From an uncultured Bacillota bacterium (GTDB taxonomy: Bacteria; Bacillota_I; Bacilli_A; RF39; UBA660), in NCBI GenBank assembly GCA_946626905.1, contig CAMOVA010000036.1, forward strand, positions 1 through 7,588: a DNA stretch of 7,588 nucleotides. The letters are read 5' to 3'. Both the position numbers and the translations under genes were made by a program. Numbering within the stretch: position 1 is the stretch's first letter; each line of letters begins with the position of its first letter. Below are positions 6,018-7,588 of the stretch, piece after piece. Under the pieces are notes generated by a model. The model saw only the letters and a list, made by a program, of their open reading frames with translations. It did no database searches and was not told the DNA's origin.

Positions 6018-6908
6018 ATGGGAATACTTGATAAGATGAAAAATTTATTTACAGAAGAGGTTGAAGAAGAAATTATAGAACCAAAAAAGGAATTTCATAG
6101 TAACAAATTTGTACATAAACCAGAACCAAAAGAAATTAAAAAGGAAGAAAAACATGTTGAAATAGCTCCAGCTAGAAAAGAAACAGCTATTATGTTTGAA
6201 ACAGAACCAGAAGAAATAAACATTGAAATAGAAGAAGAAAAACCAGTAATAGTTAAGGAAGAAAAACCTTTAAGACCTTTTTATTTTTCTGATGAAGATT
6301 TCGATGATCTACCAAAAAAAGAAGTTGTACAACCTAAAAGACCAGTTGTAAATAAAGAATTATATAGTTTTAAGAAAGAAGAAGTTAAAAAAGAAGAACC
6401 TAAGGTTTTTAAACCATCACCAATTATTTCTCCAGTATATGGTGTTTTAGATAAAAACTATAGTAAAGAAGATATAAAACCAACTAGAGAAACAACAACT
6501 TCATATAGAAGCGAAAAAATAACAGTTGATGATGTTAGAAACAAAGCTTATGGTACTTTAGAAGATACAGTAGAACAAAATTTAGTAGAAGAACCAGAAA
6601 TGATTGATACTAAAGAAGAAAGTACTATTAATATTTTTGAAGAATTAGATAATACTAATACTATAAAAGCAGAAATAGAAAATGAAAAAAAACAAATTGA
6701 AGAGATAAATAAAATAATTAAAACAACAGTACAACCAGAAGAAAAAGCTGAAACATCTAAAAAAATTGATAATATTTTAGAAGAGTTAGATGAAATTGAA
6801 GAACTATTACCAAGTGATGATGAAGTTATTGATACAAAAGAAGATGACGTAAAAGAAAGTGATTTATTTAATCTTATTGATTCAATGTATGAAAAGAGGG
6901 ATGAATAA
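6018..6908 (+). CDS. Acidic, Glu/Lys-rich disordered protein with short motif-like segments
   Basis: A 296-residue protein of unknown function, mostly low complexity: many E, K, P, D and I, almost no aromatic residues outside a few spots, and no globular domain. Three parts stand out. Residues 1-12 (MGILDKMKNLFT) could form a short amphipathic helix, similar in style to membrane-tethering N-termini of SepF or FtsY. Residues 132-148 (KPSPIISPVYGVLDKNY) form a hydrophobic, motif-like island in the disordered chain. Residues 281-291 (SDLFNLIDSMY) form another at the C-terminus. A helical, possibly coiled-coil stretch spans about 214-262. The start has an excellent site, GAGGTGA, 4 bases upstream, and the stop overlaps the next ATG by one base. 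A scaffold or adaptor recruiting partners to the membrane is my inference; it lacks the SepF and FtsY catalytic or structural domains. Confidence 0.8.
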   Translation: MGILDKMKNLFTEEVEEEIIEPKKEFHSNKFVHKPEPKEIKKEEKHVEIAPARKETAIMFETEPEEINIEIEEEKPVIVKEEKPLRPFYFSDEDFDDLPKKEVVQPKRPVVNKELYSFKKEEVKKEEPKVFKPSPIISPVYGVLDKNYSKEDIKPTRETTTSYRSEKITVDDVRNKAYGTLEDTVEQNLVEEPEMIDTKEESTINIFEELDNTNTIKAEIENEKKQIEEINKIIKTTVQPEEKAETSKKIDNILEELDEIEELLPSDDEVIDTKEDDVKESDLFNLIDSMYEKRDE

Positions 6909-7204
6909 TGAATAATTATGATTTCTTTCAATATATGCTTTATGTTTTAGGAAGCATATCTTTAGTAGTATTAATCATATTATTTGTTAAGGCAATAATT
7001 ACATTAAAAAAGGTAGATAAATTAGTTGATGATTTAACTGAAAAAAGTAAAAAAGTAGATGGTGCATTTAACGCTATTGATAAAGTAACAGATGCAGTAT
7101 CAAAAGTTAATGATAAATTTATTGCTATGCTATTTAATGGAATAGTTGGTATTTCAAAAAAAGTGAAAAAGAATAAAGAAAAGGAAGATGATGAAGATGA
7201 GTAA
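6908..7204 (+). CDS. YtxG-like DUF948 single-pass membrane protein
   Basis: A 98-residue protein with one N-terminal membrane segment (about 8-31) followed by a helical cytoplasmic or surface region with the DUF948-type pattern K-x-x-x-x-V-D-x-L and repeated VDK/VSK/VND heptad-like units (33-71), a hydrophobic stretch FIAMLFNGIVGI (71-82), and a highly charged tail KKNKEKEDDEDE. In Bacillus subtilis the DUF948 protein YtxG is encoded beside YtxH in a general-stress operon, and the same order appears here, which strengthens both assignments. Its biochemical role is unknown. It starts in a one-base overlap with the upstream stop (TAATG), with AGAGGGATGA as ribosome binding site inside that gene. 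Its own acidic tail codons supply the ribosome binding site and start region of the next gene, with an 8-base overlap. It is shorter than typical YtxG proteins as I recall them. Confidence 0.75.
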   Translation: MNNYDFFQYMLYVLGSISLVVLIILFVKAIITLKKVDKLVDDLTEKSKKVDGAFNAIDKVTDAVSKVNDKFIAMLFNGIVGISKKVKKNKEKEDDEDE

Positions 7205-7588
7205 GAAGAGTGGTTTAGGAAAACTATTCGCAGGTGTTGCTTTAGGTGCAGGTTTAGGAATGTTATTTTCACCTAAATCTGGTAGTGAAAATAGAAAAGC
7301 TTTAAAAATTAAAATGGATGAATTATTATCTAAATTAAAAGATTTAGATGCTGATGAAGTTAAAACTAATGTTGAAAATAAAGTAAATGAAATAAAAAAA
7401 GATTTAAAAGATTTAGATAAAGAAAAAGTTTTAAAAATAGCTAAAGCTAAATCAAAAGATATTCAAAATAAAGTAAATGATTTAGCAGATTATGTTAAAG
7501 AAAAGGGTACACCTGTATTACAAGATATAACAGAATCTTTAAGAGAAAGTGCTCTTAAGGTAACTAAGGAAGTTCAAAAAAAATTAGA
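7197..7588 (+). CDS. YtxH domain-containing protein (3' partial)
   Basis: The frame is open to the right edge, giving 130 codons without a stop. The N-terminus MSKKSGLGKLFAGVALGA with following LGMLFSPKSGSENRKAL is characteristic of YtxH proteins: a Gly-rich hydrophobic segment (about 6-24) with small-residue spacing suited to membrane helix packing, then F-S-P-K-S-G and a long Lys/Asp/Glu-rich amphipathic helical region with repeated units such as VENKVNEIKKDLKDL and IQNKVNDLADYVK. Roles in stress resistance or envelope maintenance have been suggested for the family, but no activity is established. ATG 7197 is chosen because AAGGAAG (7181-7187) lies 9 bases upstream; two further in-frame ATGs at 7188 and 7191 would add three or two residues. 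The gene overlaps the YtxG-like gene by 8 bases. The rest of the gene, and any later operon members, lie outside the window. Confidence 0.8.
   Translation, partial: MSKKSGLGKLFAGVALGAGLGMLFSPKSGSENRKALKIKMDELLSKLKDLDADEVKTNVENKVNEIKKDLKDLDKEKVLKIAKAKSKDIQNKVNDLADYVKEKGTPVLQDITESLRESALKVTKEVQKKL

Noticed and set aside
6018..6060. SepF or FtsY identity for the disordered protein from its N-terminus
   Set aside because: The opening residues look similar in style, but no SepF fold or FtsY GTPase motifs follow in the remaining sequence.
6548..7272. Two Ser-rich minus-strand open frames opposite the last three genes
   Set aside because: The poly-Ser composition is the antisense reading of GAA/GAT-rich codons; both lie opposite well-supported genes and have no ribosome binding site.
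1..7588. UGA-as-Trp genetic code, CRISPR arrays, insertion sequences, tRNA genes
   Set aside because: All Trp codons are TGG and genes end normally; no regularly spaced repeats, transposase motifs, terminal repeats or tRNA cloverleaf were seen.

Overview
The window is a compact, very AT-rich bacterial chromosome segment with no sign of mobile DNA. Gram-positive-type ribosome binding sites (AGGAGG or GGTGA cores), a DUF975 protein, a YtxG/YtxH-like pair, a lipoprotein signal peptide and the absence of UGA stops point to an AT-rich member of the Bacillota, plausibly an uncultured Bacilli/Erysipelotrichales or RF39-type gut lineage. That placement is inference. The code is standard: every Trp codon in the recognised genes is UGG.

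Layout. (1) Positions 1-400 hold the 3' end of the competence channel gene comEC (metallo-beta-lactamase-like domain), cut by the left edge. (2) Positions 436-873 hold a GNAT acetyltransferase, followed by a strong hairpin and a probable bidirectional terminator. (3) On the minus strand, 962-1615, is a DUF975 membrane protein that converges on the GNAT gene and diverges from mutS. (4) Positions 1718-4629 hold mutS and a translationally coupled three-segment membrane protein, closed by a terminator whose loop contains the stop codon. (5) Positions 4683-5312 hold trmB (tRNA m7G46 methyltransferase) with its own promoter. (6) From 5406 to the right edge runs a four-gene transcription unit: a Tyr-rich lipoprotein, a long acidic Glu/Lys-rich disordered protein, a YtxG-like (DUF948) membrane protein and a YtxH-like protein that runs off the window. 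The genes in this unit overlap or are 12 bases apart.

mutS and trmB are housekeeping genes. The last operon is the least understood part and the best candidate for new biology: a probable cell-envelope module in which a lipoprotein and an unstructured protein with short motif-like segments are joined to the YtxG/YtxH pair known from the Bacillus subtilis ytxGHJ stress operon.

Architecture. All five promoters I can propose place the -10 hexamer only 15-20 bases before the start codon, so leaders would be roughly 10-15 nt and begin at or inside the ribosome binding site. Two genes end inside the loop of their own terminator hairpin. No tRNA, rRNA, CRISPR array, insertion sequence or riboswitch was seen, and no gene-free stretch exceeds about 100 bases.
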